The position numbers were made by a program, and so were the translations under genes. Below the pieces are notes generated by a model that was not told the DNA's origin, did not search any database, and worked only from the letters and a program-made list of their open reading frames with translations. Below are positions 52,253 through 59,490 of a DNA stretch of 64,000 nucleotides, piece after piece. Source of the DNA: Cedecea sp000277545 (lineage in GTDB: Bacteria; Pseudomonadota; Gammaproteobacteria; Enterobacterales; Enterobacteriaceae); assembly GCA_050847315.1 (NCBI GenBank), contig CP193791.1. One strand, given 5' to 3'. The first letter of the stretch is position 1, and each line of letters starts with the position of its first letter.

Positions 52253-52273
52253 TTGGGGTGCTATTGGGGTGCT
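52253..52273. repeat. Paired TTGGGGTGCT repeats at the prophage edge
   Basis: Two exact copies of TTGGGGTGCT at 52253-52262 and 52264-52273, 11 bases apart (one helical turn). The place, between the host terminator and the first phage gene, fits the attL arm or integrase arm-type sites. A weak hairpin AGCCCT (52291) / AGGGCT (52319) with T6 follows. Attachment core cannot be proven without the right end. Confidence 0.45.
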
Positions 52274-52345
52274 GGACTAGGCAAATAAAAAGCCCTAATA
52301 AGTTATGAAAACCTAAAAAGGGCTCTTTTTTGCTGGTGGTTGTGT

Positions 52346-52603
52346 TCAGTTAGCTTTCATTTTCTCAAACAATTCTTGCCCCTTTTTCCTCTGCTGGTCG
52401 ATGTAATCGGCCAGGTCTTGAATATGGATCATGCGCGGAGCTTTCTGGCTATCCGCTGCTCGGAACGTAGCGATCGGCAGTTCACAAAGCGCGGCCTTTT
52501 TTTCTGCTGTGGCCAGCTTCATACCGAAATATTTCTCAGTCACATCAGCAAGTGGGATTGTCGGCGTTCCGTATTCAGCCAACAATAAAAAGACAGTATT
52601 CAT
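52346..52603 (-). CDS. PrtN-like phage regulator
   Basis: 85 residues of the pyocin activator PrtN family (MNTVFLLLAEYGTPTIPLADVTEKYFGM, LPIATFRAADSQKAPRMIHIQDLADYID). PrtN activates pyocin genes in Pseudomonas; homologues beside prophage ends in enterobacteria may act as excisionase-like or early regulators. Here it occupies the place where xis is usual, next to the boundary, but no int accompanies it. GTGGAG precedes the ATG. Confidence 0.75.
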   Translation of the reverse strand: MNTVFLLLAEYGTPTIPLADVTEKYFGMKLATAEKKAALCELPIATFRAADSQKAPRMIHIQDLADYIDQQRKKGQELFEKMKAN

Positions 52604-52707
52604 TGAGTTTCTCCACTGTAACCCGGCTGCACCCGGGGGTTAAAAGTCTTTATATGCTCAGGTGCCACACCCGCCGCGAGCACCCTCGCGGCAAACGTCA
52701 CACCGAT

Positions 52708-53274
52708 TTACTTTTTTACTGCCGACTCCAGCTTTGGTGCTGCGGCAATCGCGTTGCCAGGCACGGTGAAGTAGTGCCAGTGCGTGGCTTGCCTGCAGAC
52801 GGATTTAAATAGCGAGGCCGGAACGCTACGGTACTGAAAATCACCATATTCAGACGGCGTGTATGCGCAAACTCTTTTATTGCTATTCGGATCTGGAAGC
52901 TCCTCATCGACACTTATCCATCCGGGCATCTGAGGCGCTGCGCAGAGCTGTTGTATGCTGCGAATTGTCACCGGCAACCGGCCAATATCGACCTGGCCGC
53001 CGTGCACTATCTCAGCGAGCTGCATCACTAGGGATTTGTAGTCAGTGCCTTCGGCAGGCAGCTTCACAGCTGACGGGATGGTCTGCATATGCTCACGTTC
53101 ATTATGCAGGCGCATCAAGTACTGATTGTCTTCGTCGCGCTGTTTGACGTACTGCAGGGTGAGATCAATCGCCGCTATCAGTGCCTTTGCTTCATCCTCT
53201 TTCAGCACCACGGTGTCAAAGCTTTCGGCCTGCTTTTTGATTTTTGCAATCAGCGCTTCGAGTTGTTTATTCAT
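52708..53274 (-). CDS. Phage DUF551 domain protein
   Basis: 188 residues: an N-terminal helical, probably coiled-coil part (KIKKQAESFDTVVLKEDEAKALIAAI) and a C-terminal DUF551 domain (GWISVDEELPDPNSNKRVCAY ... THWHYF). Function unknown; common in early left operons of lambdoid phages. Start at 53274 has GAGG six bases upstream and overlaps the previous gene by eight bases. Confidence 0.75.
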   Translation of the reverse strand: MNKQLEALIAKIKKQAESFDTVVLKEDEAKALIAAIDLTLQYVKQRDEDNQYLMRLHNEREHMQTIPSAVKLPAEGTDYKSLVMQLAEIVHGGQVDIGRLPVTIRSIQQLCAAPQMPGWISVDEELPDPNSNKRVCAYTPSEYGDFQYRSVPASLFKSVCRQATHWHYFTVPGNAIAAAPKLESAVKK

Positions 53275-53770
53275 TGCTGGCCTCGGCTTTAACAAAAATA
53301 ATCCAGTGGGTTTTGTCGGCTTTGCCGGTACGCTGCCAGATGGCCGGCTTCTCGTCCGTCAATTCGATAACACGCGCAACCGGCACCTGCGTTTCGTTCC
53401 ATTTGAAGATGAGAACGCCGTGTGGCCGCAGTACCCGGAATGCTTCGCTGAAACCGGCGCGCAGGTCATCGCGCCATGTGTCTTTGTTCAGGCGACCGTA
53501 CTTTTTACCCATCCAGGCGTTATCCCCGACACGCTCAAGATGTGGTGGATCGAACACGACAACGGGAAAAGATCTATCGGCGAACGGCAGCGAGCGGAAG
53601 TCGGCGATCACATCCGGGCTGATAACCAGTTTGCGACCGTCGCAGAGCGTGTGCTGTTCTGCGCGAATGTCGCTGAATACGGCGCGTTCAGCCTGCTTAT
53701 CGAGCCAGAACATGCGGCTGCCGCAGCACATGTCGAGAATCGACGGAAGCGCTTCGGTGTTATTGCTCAT
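53267..53770 (-). CDS. Phage class I SAM-dependent methyltransferase
   Basis: 167 residues. Motif I-like SILDMCCGSRMFWLD and catalytic-type VVVFDPPHLERVG (DPPx motif, as in amino-methyltransferases of DNA), then EAFRVLRPHGVLIFKW. It may modify phage or host DNA; the target is unknown. Starts after GGAGGCCAGCA, the same junction sequence as the gene after it. Confidence 0.75.
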   Translation of the reverse strand: MSNNTEALPSILDMCCGSRMFWLDKQAERAVFSDIRAEQHTLCDGRKLVISPDVIADFRSLPFADRSFPVVVFDPPHLERVGDNAWMGKKYGRLNKDTWRDDLRAGFSEAFRVLRPHGVLIFKWNETQVPVARVIELTDEKPAIWQRTGKADKTHWIIFVKAEASNE

Positions 53771-54143
53771 TGCTGGCCTCCATTTTGTTACGGAGTTCTA
53801 CCGCTTGCGCCGGGCTGGCTATCTCAAAATGAGGGTGTTTCTTTTCGTCTGGCGTGATTACGGTCAGTTTGTGAATCTGGAATAAACCTCCGCATGTCCA
53901 GTTGCACCCCTTACCTTCCACACGCTCATCGCCAGCGCCAGTGAATCGACCGACACATGAAAAGCCCAATGTGCCCTGCACATCATCAAAGTCTTTCCCT
54001 GCTCCTGCTGCGATTAGCCAGCGGGCACTTTGAATGGTGTTACAAGCCGGGCAGATAAATGCGTAATCCAGTGGCTCGACGCCCTGTGCTTTAATTTCTG
54101 CCCGAAAATCTTCCAGACTCAGCTCTCTTCGTTGGTCTTTCAT
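53760..54143 (-). CDS. Phage zinc-finger-like protein, unknown
   Basis: 127 residues with spaced cysteines suggesting a zinc site (FICPACNTIQSARW, FSCVGRFTG, GCNWTCGGLFQIH). Recurrent in lambdoid phage left operons, no known function. ATG at 54143 overlaps the previous stop (ATGA) and uses AAGGAG upstream; its stop overlaps the methyltransferase start by 11 bases. Confidence 0.65.
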   Translation of the reverse strand: MKDQRRELSLEDFRAEIKAQGVEPLDYAFICPACNTIQSARWLIAAGAGKDFDDVQGTLGFSCVGRFTGAGDERVEGKGCNWTCGGLFQIHKLTVITPDEKKHPHFEIASPAQAVELRNKMEASNEQ

Positions 54144-54460
54144 TTGCCTTGCTCCTTGCGACGAAGCCAGATGCACACGGCACCGTCCTCACTATCGTGA
54201 ATTGAACCAACAAACCAGCCATCGCCCGGGGTTGACAGCTCTGGTTTCCAGGATGAAATGTCGTAGCCGTCTACGTTCGGATCAACTTCGTCCTCGTCCC
54301 GGTATTCAGCTGTCCACTCCAGGCCGTTCGCTTCCATCCAGGCATTAAACTCAGTTGTTGATATAGCCTCGCGACCGTAGCAGAACTTCTCGTATTCCGG
54401 GTGCGTCCAGTAACCGTACTGATCACGCTCAACCGGCAACGATTGAATATTCATGCTCAT
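54140..54460 (-). CDS. Phage protein of unknown function, acidic
   Basis: 106 residues, acidic centre (EYRDEDEVDPNVDGYD) and a basic end (WLRRKEQGK). Unrecognised. Start at 54460 lies in the repeated junction AAGGAGCAAGGCAAATG; stop overlaps the next start by four bases. ATG at 54454 is an alternative. Confidence 0.6.
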   Translation of the reverse strand: MSMNIQSLPVERDQYGYWTHPEYEKFCYGREAISTTEFNAWMEANGLEWTAEYRDEDEVDPNVDGYDISSWKPELSTPGDGWFVGSIHDSEDGAVCIWLRRKEQGK

Positions 54461-54642
54461 TTGCCTTGCTCCTTGCATTTCTCGCTCCTGATCATCCTGT
54501 TCAGATACTTGTTCTGATTCACGCCTGGAAAGCTGCATCGAGCCAACAGCTCTGCTTTGGTTGGCATGGGTGCTTTGCAACATTTAGGGAGAGCTGATGC
54601 GTCACCCGGAGTCATATCCGGGTTGTATTGATGGTTGAACAT
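54457..54642 (-). CDS. Small phage protein, unknown
   Basis: 61 codons: MFNHQYNPDMTPGDASALPKC and so on, ending KCKEQGK. Start at 54642 has AAGGA seven bases upstream, while the longer open frame to 54717 has none. Overlaps the next gene by four bases. Confidence 0.55.
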   Translation of the reverse strand: MFNHQYNPDMTPGDASALPKCCKAPMPTKAELLARCSFPGVNQNKYLNRMIRSEKCKEQGK

Positions 54643-54652
54643 GATGTGTTCC

Positions 54653-54961
54653 TTAGTCGCTAATGCGAGCGCCATAGCGACCAAAGCGGACGCGAGAGCG
54701 GTCGTCGGTGTATTCATATGGAAGGTGAGGGCCGATGGTTTCCCATTTCGGATAGAACGATGCTTTGAAGTTTTCTCTGGTCAGCAATGCGTCAGCCAGA
54801 GCATCAGCCTGGCGCACCATCCGCTGATGTTTCGTCTCTGGCTCAATCAGTCCATCCTGTGACATATCCCAATATCTGGCAAAGTTAGCCATCACCTCTG
54901 CTTTGGTTTTGGAAGTACACAGGCGAGGGTTATCCGCCCCAATGGTGAGAGGTGATGGCAT
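54653..54961 (-). CDS. Phage protein of unknown function
   Basis: 102 residues (ARYWDMSQDGLIEPETKHQRMVRQADALADALLTREN). Unrecognised; predicted soluble, helical. AAAGGA precedes the start. Part of the leftward operon. Confidence 0.6.
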   Translation of the reverse strand: MPSPLTIGADNPRLCTSKTKAEVMANFARYWDMSQDGLIEPETKHQRMVRQADALADALLTRENFKASFYPKWETIGPHLPYEYTDDRSRVRFGRYGARISD

Positions 54962-54976
54962 GTTCGTGTCCTTTGG

Positions 54977-55165
54977 TTATTGCAGGCGTAAGCTGATGTG
55001 CTGGCGCTTAGCCATTTGGCGAAGTGATTCGTAAGACCGGTCGAGTATTCTGGCGATGTGCTTTGAGTGAACTTTTCCGGCCATATCCCTGGCCTGATTG
55101 ATTTCCTTGTTTGTCCAGTGACGACCGAGTGAGATTTGGTTGCCGCGGCGCTTGATGGTGCTCAT
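54977..55165 (-). CDS. Small phage protein, HTH-like
   Basis: 62 residues, basic, with a helix-turn-helix-like pattern (HWTNKEINQARDMAGKVHSKHIARILDRSYESLRQMAKR) reminiscent of Myb/SANT-type or resolvase-like DNA-binding helices. Start overlaps the ERF stop (TGATG). Confidence 0.6.
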   Translation of the reverse strand: MSTIKRRGNQISLGRHWTNKEINQARDMAGKVHSKHIARILDRSYESLRQMAKRQHISLRLQ

Positions 55166-55779
55166 CACGCTGCCTGCTTAAGCTCTTTCAGGCGAATGCC
55201 AGTAACGTCTTTGCACTTGGCTTGCTGCTCAGGGAATCCGTTTAACTGACTCCACGTCGCTGCGTAACGTTCCTGAAGCTTTTTGCTGTCGTTTTCATTT
55301 CCTGCGTAGTTTGTGAACTCTGCAAGAATCTGGTCTGCATCAGCTGGTTTGATGTGATGAACTTCGGCGTCAGCATCAATTGCCGTCTCTTCCGTTGGAA
55401 TACAGAATGCCTGGAAGGCAGCGTATTTATAGGCAATGGACATGGCCTTGTTTGTAGCCTTGTCCCCGCTATCCATAGCCTCACCGTATGTTGTTACGGT
55501 GTGAACGCTGCCATCCTCCACGCCTACAAAATCAAACTCAGCCTTTACCACCACATAGAACAACACTCCGCCTTTCTGCGTGGTGCGTTCGGTAACGGTG
55601 CGTTCAGTGATGCGGGGTAGGATTAAAAGCCCATGGCGGACAAGCGCCGGGGCCAGTGCGTTATATACCTGATCGATGCCGCGAAAGTTGAATCCCTGCT
55701 GTGCATTGCGACGGTCTTTGCTGATGCCTTGCTCTGCCATTTCCTTTGCTACGGCGCTAATTGCTTTGTAGACGCTCAT
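55165..55779 (-). CDS. ERF family single-strand annealing recombinase
   Basis: 204 residues of the Erf family of phage P22 (VYKAISAVAKEMAEQGISKDRRNAQQGFNFRGIDQVYNALAPALVRHGL, GEAMDSGDKATNKAMSIAYKYA). It anneals single strands during phage recombination and genome circularisation, replacing lambda Red beta. ATG at 55779 has GGAGG upstream. No exonuclease gene is visible nearby. Confidence 0.88.
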   Translation of the reverse strand: MSVYKAISAVAKEMAEQGISKDRRNAQQGFNFRGIDQVYNALAPALVRHGLLILPRITERTVTERTTQKGGVLFYVVVKAEFDFVGVEDGSVHTVTTYGEAMDSGDKATNKAMSIAYKYAAFQAFCIPTEETAIDADAEVHHIKPADADQILAEFTNYAGNENDSKKLQERYAATWSQLNGFPEQQAKCKDVTGIRLKELKQAA

Positions 55780-55919
55780 TGGTAATTGCCTCCAAACTCT
55801 TCCCAACGGATTTGCTCGTTACCGCGCTCGGCGGCGAGGTTGATTTGCTGCTCGATAGACTCCTGAAGCTCGCCTGATAGCAGGGCGATAAAGTCTTTGT
55901 CTTCCTGATCATGCTGCAT
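55776..55919 (-). CDS. Small phage protein upstream of erf
   Basis: 47 residues (MQHDQEDKDFIALLSGELQES and so on). GGAG lies before ATG 55919, and the stop overlaps the erf start (ATGA), so translation of both is coupled. Unknown function; could be an accessory to Erf. Confidence 0.6.
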   Translation of the reverse strand: MQHDQEDKDFIALLSGELQESIEQQINLAAERGNEQIRWEEFGGNYQ

Positions 55920-56097
55920 GGTTCTTGCTCCAGTCCTTGTCCTGAGTTTTGTGCCAGCCAAGAGCGATAACGCCAGCCCATTTAAACGCCGCGCTTTGCC
56001 CCTCCTTTGTGTCTGGAAAGCTGTTTTCGTACACCTTGCCAAAATCACGATTTGCCTGGGTGACGTATATGGTTCCGTTAACGGGTACGATTGTCAT
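55909..56097 (-). CDS. Small phage protein, unknown
   Basis: 62 residues (MTIVPVNGTIYVTQANRDFGK..., WAGVIALGWHKTQDKDWSKNHAA). Overlaps the next gene by 11 bases in the compact leftward operon. No recognised domain. Confidence 0.55.
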   Translation of the reverse strand: MTIVPVNGTIYVTQANRDFGKVYENSFPDTKEGQSAAFKWAGVIALGWHKTQDKDWSKNHAA

Positions 56098-56099
56098 GA

Positions 56100-56237
56100 T
56101 TACGGCTCTCCGCGTTGGTTGAGGGTATCTTTAAGCCACTTCCCAATATTGCGGAGTTGGCGGGTTAATCTTTCAAGCTGGCTTTCGTTTTGCTGGATAG
56201 CGCCCACGGCGACGCATCCCGCGAATGAATAGGTCAT
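56100..56237 (-). CDS. Very small phage protein (45 residues)
   Basis: Reads MTYSFAGCVAVGAIQQNESQ then LERLTRQLRNIGKWLKDTLN and a short tail. ATG 56237 is preceded by CAGGAG and the stop lies two bases before the next ATG, which supports it as a real operon member. Likely one amphipathic helix. Function unknown. Confidence 0.6.
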   Translation of the reverse strand: MTYSFAGCVAVGAIQQNESQLERLTRQLRNIGKWLKDTLNQRGEP

Positions 56238-56262
56238 CGTGGGTACTCCTGTTGATTTGGTT

Positions 56263-56649
56263 TTAAAGTGACTGCAGGTAAGAAATTAGTGCGTTGGCGT
56301 CTGACAAAACGGCGTTCGGAATGCCGTCATATGGGCTGCATTCTGTGAAATCATCATGAAGATGCGAGTAATCTGAACCAATCTCCCGGAAGGATATGGG
56401 CTTCTGAAAATCATATTTGTACTCAGGCCAGTCAACCGTGTTGACCCGGTCGTATGTTGCGCCGCCGTGGAAGGGGAGGTCATGGAAGAAGTTTTCAGGC
56501 TTCGTGAAAAGATCGTGACCTGGAGTGATAAGAAGATAAATATTCCAGCACCACGAAGTTCCGTTGTTCCACCCCTTAACCTTCACACGCCATTCGCTTC
56601 CTTTGCCAACCAGCCACTCAAATGATGGCTTAGCGAGTTCTGCGTTCAT
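56263..56649 (-). CDS. Phage protein of unknown function
   Basis: 128 residues, aromatic-rich (EWRVKVKGWNNGTSWCWNIYLLITPGHDLF, GSDYSHLHDDFTECSPYDG). CAGGAG upstream. Unrecognised; followed after 25 bases by the 45-residue gene. Confidence 0.6.
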   Translation of the reverse strand: MNAELAKPSFEWLVGKGSEWRVKVKGWNNGTSWCWNIYLLITPGHDLFTKPENFFHDLPFHGGATYDRVNTVDWPEYKYDFQKPISFREIGSDYSHLHDDFTECSPYDGIPNAVLSDANALISYLQSL

Positions 56650-56793
56650 CTGGTAACTCCTGTTTAGTTGTGTTCATTAATCAGCGACTTCGCTCATGAA
56701 TAAACGCGAATAAAAAAGCCGCCCCATAGGACGGCAAACAATGACAACGAGGGTGAATCAGCCATCAGCTCTCAGGGAAAGCTGATGCGGAGG

Positions 56794-57042
56794 TTACTTG
56801 GTGGGCGGTGGTGGAAGCGGCATCCAGTGGGTTACGCCCTGTGACAGATACCACTTTGTGTAAAGCTGATTACCGTCCTTATCACGACCATTTGTGATGT
56901 CGTCGAAATAGTCCTGAATGTGAACCATGTCGAAGCCGCCAGCAGGAAACCCCCGTCCGTCGGGCGTTCCGCTCGCCGAGTAAACCAGAACTGAGTTATC
57001 TTCTGATTCAGGAATTCTGTCGCTGCACTTAATCCACTCCAT
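56794..57042 (-). CDS. Second phage DUF551 protein
   Basis: 82 residues, a stand-alone DUF551 domain (MEWIKCSDRIPESEDNSVLVY ... GVTHWMPLPPPPTK). It resembles the C-terminal half of the gene at 52708. Function unknown; GAGGAT precedes the start. Confidence 0.75.
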   Translation of the reverse strand: MEWIKCSDRIPESEDNSVLVYSASGTPDGRGFPAGGFDMVHIQDYFDDITNGRDKDGNQLYTKWYLSQGVTHWMPLPPPPTK

Positions 57043-57057
57043 ATCCTCACCCTCTAT

Positions 57058-57276
57058 TTAGTTGTGCGCCGAACGGGCTTTGATCATTGCGTCGGCTACT
57101 GAGTAGGCCCACTCCGCAATATTTTCAGCTTTCTGGGATGACTCACCGCTTGCAAGCTCTCCTTGCATTGCCTTAGCTGCAAAGTAATCCCGCAGCGTCA
57201 TGCCTGGCTGATTGTCCCACTCGCTGTTGTATGCGACATTTCCCAACTCAGGAAAAGCTGGTCCACCTGTTTCCAT
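57058..57276 (-). CDS. Small phage protein (GMTLRDYFAAKAM family)
   Basis: 72 residues with the pattern GGPAFP ... QPGMTLRDYFAAKAMQGEL ... ADAMIKARSAHN seen repeatedly in enterobacterial phage early regions. Function unknown. AGAGGTGAG upstream. Confidence 0.7.
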   Translation of the reverse strand: METGGPAFPELGNVAYNSEWDNQPGMTLRDYFAAKAMQGELASGESSQKAENIAEWAYSVADAMIKARSAHN

Positions 57277-57684
57277 CTCTCACCTCTGTTAAACCGTATG
57301 TAATTAAAAAGGCCGCTTATGCGACCTTGTTGTTTTTTTATAACTTGATAATTTACTTTGGTTTTGTTAATTTTTGCCCACGGATATAGTCCAAACGAGT
57401 TAGAGACGTTGGGATTTCCATCAGGTAGTGCTTGGGTGCTCGTTCTTGGGGTGCTCTCATCCTTGGTTACGATAGTAGAATGGCTTAACCGTCTACTTAT
57501 CAACTTTTTCAACATTGAGGATGTGAATATGAAAAGAAATATCGGAACAAGTCTGTTTTTATTTACTGTGTGCGGTGCGGCGCTGTGGGAACATCATCAG
57601 TAAAACGTTATCATCCGGTATTACCTGTGTTTCTCAATCGTCAATAGCAGTCGCCGGGGGTAGCCCCCTAACCCACACCAAATT
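57277..57684. other. Gap left of N
   Basis: About 400 bases. A rightward open frame (57358-57603) encodes a hydrophobic stretch (WVLVLGVLSSLVTIVEWL) and contains ATG 57529 after GAGG, giving a 24-residue peptide MKRNIGTSLFLFTVCGAALW plus EHHQ. It lacks a normal start for the longer form, so I do not call it a gene. A GGGGG-TAG-CCCCC palindrome lies at 57656-57668. Confidence 0.4.
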
Positions 57685-57710
57685 AAATGCCTCGCTTTTG
57701 CGGGGCATTT
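57685..57710. terminator. Terminator left of N (tL1-like)
   Basis: 11-bp stem AAATGCCTCGC / GCGGGGCATTT (one G-T pair) with TTTT loop, immediately left of the N stop. N-modified polymerase from PL would read through it into the left operon. Confidence 0.85.
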
Positions 57711-57711
57711 T

Positions 57712-58041
57712 TCATATTAAAGGAATACTCTTACCCTTCATCTTCTGACGACCAGAGCAGGTGATACCCATCTCTCTGGTTGGTTTGTTGTGCCAGATGC
57801 GCTGGTTATGCTTATCAGCCTGGCTGCGAAGTGCCTCGTGAAGCTCTATAGCATTGAGTATCTGAACGCCATATTCGTTTACTGTCTGCGTCGCCTTCTC
57901 AGGACGAGGCATAGCCTTTCTGTTCAGCGTCAACACTTGGCGCTGTGGCTTTGCGCTTACTCCCACTAACAGGGGATTAGCAGCTTTCCATTCAGCCTGT
58001 TTAGCTTCGCGGCGTTCGCGGCGACGTGCTTGTGAGTCCAT
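57712..58041 (-). CDS. N: Lambda-type antitermination protein N
   Basis: 109 residues; the arginine-rich boxB-binding motif QARRRERREAKQAEWKAANP is nearly that of lambda N, followed by LLVGVSAKP, and the C-terminus GITCSGRQKMKGKSIPLI matches lambda N almost exactly. N binds nut RNA with host Nus factors and lets polymerase pass terminators. AGGAGG precedes the ATG. Matching boxB hairpins are at 58158 and 61054. Confidence 0.93.
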   Translation of the reverse strand: MDSQARRRERREAKQAEWKAANPLLVGVSAKPQRQVLTLNRKAMPRPEKATQTVNEYGVQILNAIELHEALRSQADKHNQRIWHNKPTREMGITCSGRQKMKGKSIPLI

Positions 58042-58157
58042 ACATCCTCCTGTCAGTGTGTTTTGGTGGTGCGGTCCATCCAGGACTTTCGCTGGCTACA
58101 TGGCCTCAAATATCCAACTGCCAGCCACACCCCAAAACAGACTGTTTCGGTGTATTT

Positions 58158-58188
58158 GCCCTTCTTCAGGGCTATCTGTTAATGAGCA
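58158..58188 (-). promoter_or_regulatory. nutL (boxA and boxB)
   Basis: On the leftward strand: boxA-like TGCTCATTAACA (58188-58177) then boxB GCCCTGAAGAAGGGC (58172-58158), a 5-bp stem with the GAAGA loop. BoxB is identical to that at nutR and has the lambda-type purine loop recognised by N. It lies between PL and N. Confidence 0.9.
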
Positions 58189-58410
58189 TTCACCGTCTTG
58201 GTGATTGTTGTTCATACGTCCGGTCTATTTGCACTGAGGCATACGAGAGAAGTACCTGCCTGATCACTACCTTTTCTGGTACATGCGATGCACTGCATGC
58301 GGTTCGTGTTCCGTTGCCAACTCACCCAGCCTTACTCGCCCTCCTGGGCTACCGTATGAACTATCAGCAAAATGACCCTCTGGTGAGTAGTGCGTCCTGC
58401 TGATGGACTT

Positions 58411-58446
58411 AATGTATGCGTTATGCGCATATGCGTCAAACGCAAA
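58411..58446 (-). promoter_or_regulatory. PL promoter with left operators
   Basis: Leftward promoter -35 TTGACG (58439-58434), 17-base spacer, -10 TACATT (58416-58411). Two operator-like palindromes overlap it: TATGCG-TTATG-CGCATA (58415-58431) and TATGCGTCAAACGCAAA (58430-58446). The latter differs from the right operator at 60724 (TTTGCGTCACACGCAAA) at two bases, so one repressor should bind both. Confidence 0.85.
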
Positions 58447-58571
58447 TTTGTTTATGTAGTTGTTTTTTTAGTTATCACAATGAATTTACTGATAATTCAT
58501 TTTTGTAAATGCCATCTCGGTGGCTGTGTGATAGGGTGGTTTGCTTGCGAAATAATCACGGAGATGTCGAA

Positions 58572-58799
58572 ATGGAGCTTAACGAAGAGCGAGCGAAGCA
58601 AATGATGCTCTCTATCGGCAGGGCTGTGATGGACTTATCAGCTGCTAGTGAAAGGGTGACAAATAAAAGCATTGCCAAAAAACTTGGTGAGTACCGCAGG
58701 GATTGCAAGGTTCTACCAGATAAGCTTATTTATCTGGATGCTGAGCAAATAGTGATGGGTGTTGGGTATAAAAAAACCGCCCACAGAGGAGGGCGGTAA
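58572..58799 (+). CDS. AriR/YmgB-like small regulator on the prophage
   Basis: 75 residues: EERAKQMMLSIGRAVMDLSAASERVTNKSIAKKLGEYRR and ending LIYLDAEQIVMG plus a basic tail. The pattern (LG.AV..L...G..V.NK.I...L) resembles the AriR/YmgB biofilm and acid-resistance regulators. CGGAG precedes the ATG. It runs opposite to its neighbours, and its last codons form a leftward terminator. Likely a lysogenic-conversion gene. Family call is tentative. Confidence 0.55.
   Translation: MELNEERAKQMMLSIGRAVMDLSAASERVTNKSIAKKLGEYRRDCKVLPDKLIYLDAEQIVMGVGYKKTAHRGGR
58776..58797 (-). terminator. Leftward terminator overlapping the AriR-like 3' end
   Basis: 7-bp stem ACCGCCC / GGGCGGT with an 8-base loop; on the leftward strand it is followed by T7. 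It protects the PL/OL area from leftward transcription out of the cI side. Confidence 0.85.
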
Positions 58800-58907
58800 G
58801 GAGCATAATGGTAGAAATGCAACTAACAGAGATATGTGTCAATCCCAGAGTAATCCTAGTCTATAGGTGGGATATTGCAAGTTAGTGGATTGATTTATGT
58901 CAACAAA

Positions 58908-58929
58908 AACCCGGCTCGGTTGCCGGGTT
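58908..58929 (-). terminator. Leftward terminator of the zinc-ribbon gene
   Basis: 8-bp stem AACCCGGC / GCCGGGTT with loop TCGGTT, T5 on the leftward strand, seven bases past the stop of the gene at 58936. Confidence 0.88.
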
Positions 58930-58935
58930 GAGAGA

Positions 58936-59181
58936 TTAGTACTTGTAGGCCAACTGATATGCAGCAAATGCGTCCTTGTGCCTCACTGTTCCCGCTTGGC
59001 TCTCAGGAAGTGTCTCTAGGATGGAGTCGTTATTTGATGCAGGAATACCCATTGCCTTATTCAGCATTGCTAACTCAAAGGCGCATCCCGGGCATTTATG
59101 ACGCCCCGTTTGACCTTGGTTTTCAGGAAGAATACTGAACATAGGGTTATAGCGGTGATTCTTCTTACAAATGTACTTCAT
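58936..59181 (-). CDS. Small zinc-ribbon-like prophage protein
   Basis: 81 residues, MKYICKKNHRYNPMFSILPE then TGRHKCPGCAFELAML; Cys/His spacing suggests a zinc knuckle. It ends LAYKY. Start at 59181 has AAGG seven bases upstream; the longer frame to 59340 runs through a hairpin and is rejected. It has its own terminator and sits in the region where lambda carries rex genes. Function unknown. Confidence 0.6.
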   Translation of the reverse strand: MKYICKKNHRYNPMFSILPENQGQTGRHKCPGCAFELAMLNKAMGIPASNNDSILETLPESQAGTVRHKDAFAAYQLAYKY

Positions 59182-59490
59182 GCGAATACCTTCTAAAAAG
59201 ATGGCATCGAATGCTTTACAGGGGATACCGCTTGAGTTAATCTCCCAAATCGAGATCTCAAGAAAACATTCTAGCCGATGTTTTTTCAGCCCCGTGAAAC
59301 TTCGACCTTTCACGGGGCTTCCCTTTATTGGCGAACACAAAATGATCGCTCAACAGCGGGATACTACCCAGGCAGCACATAAAGTTCAATAAAATGATCA
59401 GCTTATGCTGATTTTTTTTACACCTGTAATTCCATCCAATAAAAAAGACCGCATCTCTGCGGCCTCTACTCAAACGTCTCGTGGCTTGGG
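59182..59490. other. Gap with hairpins between two prophage accessory genes
   Basis: About 310 bases. It holds an 11-bp perfect inverted repeat GCCCCGTGAAA / TTTCACGGGGC at 59289-59318 (8-base loop, no T-run) and the terminator at 59441. Presumably the leftward promoter of the zinc-ribbon gene also lies here. No gene supported. Confidence 0.5.
59441..59466 (-). terminator. Leftward terminator of the cI-linked operon
   Basis: Stem GGCCGC / GCGGTC (one G-T pair) with loop AGAGAT, followed by T6 on the leftward strand; located 25 bases past the stop of the membrane-anchored gene at 59491. Confidence 0.8.

Noticed and set aside
57358..57603. Rightward 81-residue hydrophobic frame left of N
   Set aside because: It begins at TTG without a ribosome site and nothing family-like was recognised; only the internal 24-residue frame at 57529 has a plausible site. 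Kept as a note in the gap entry.
58026..58403. Rightward 125-residue frame over the N leader
   Set aside because: It runs antisense through the N start, nutL and boxB and has no domain; a chance frame.
59258..59473. Leftward 71-residue frame between prophage accessory genes
   Set aside because: It starts inside a terminator and spans an 11-bp hairpin; no similarity or ribosome site.
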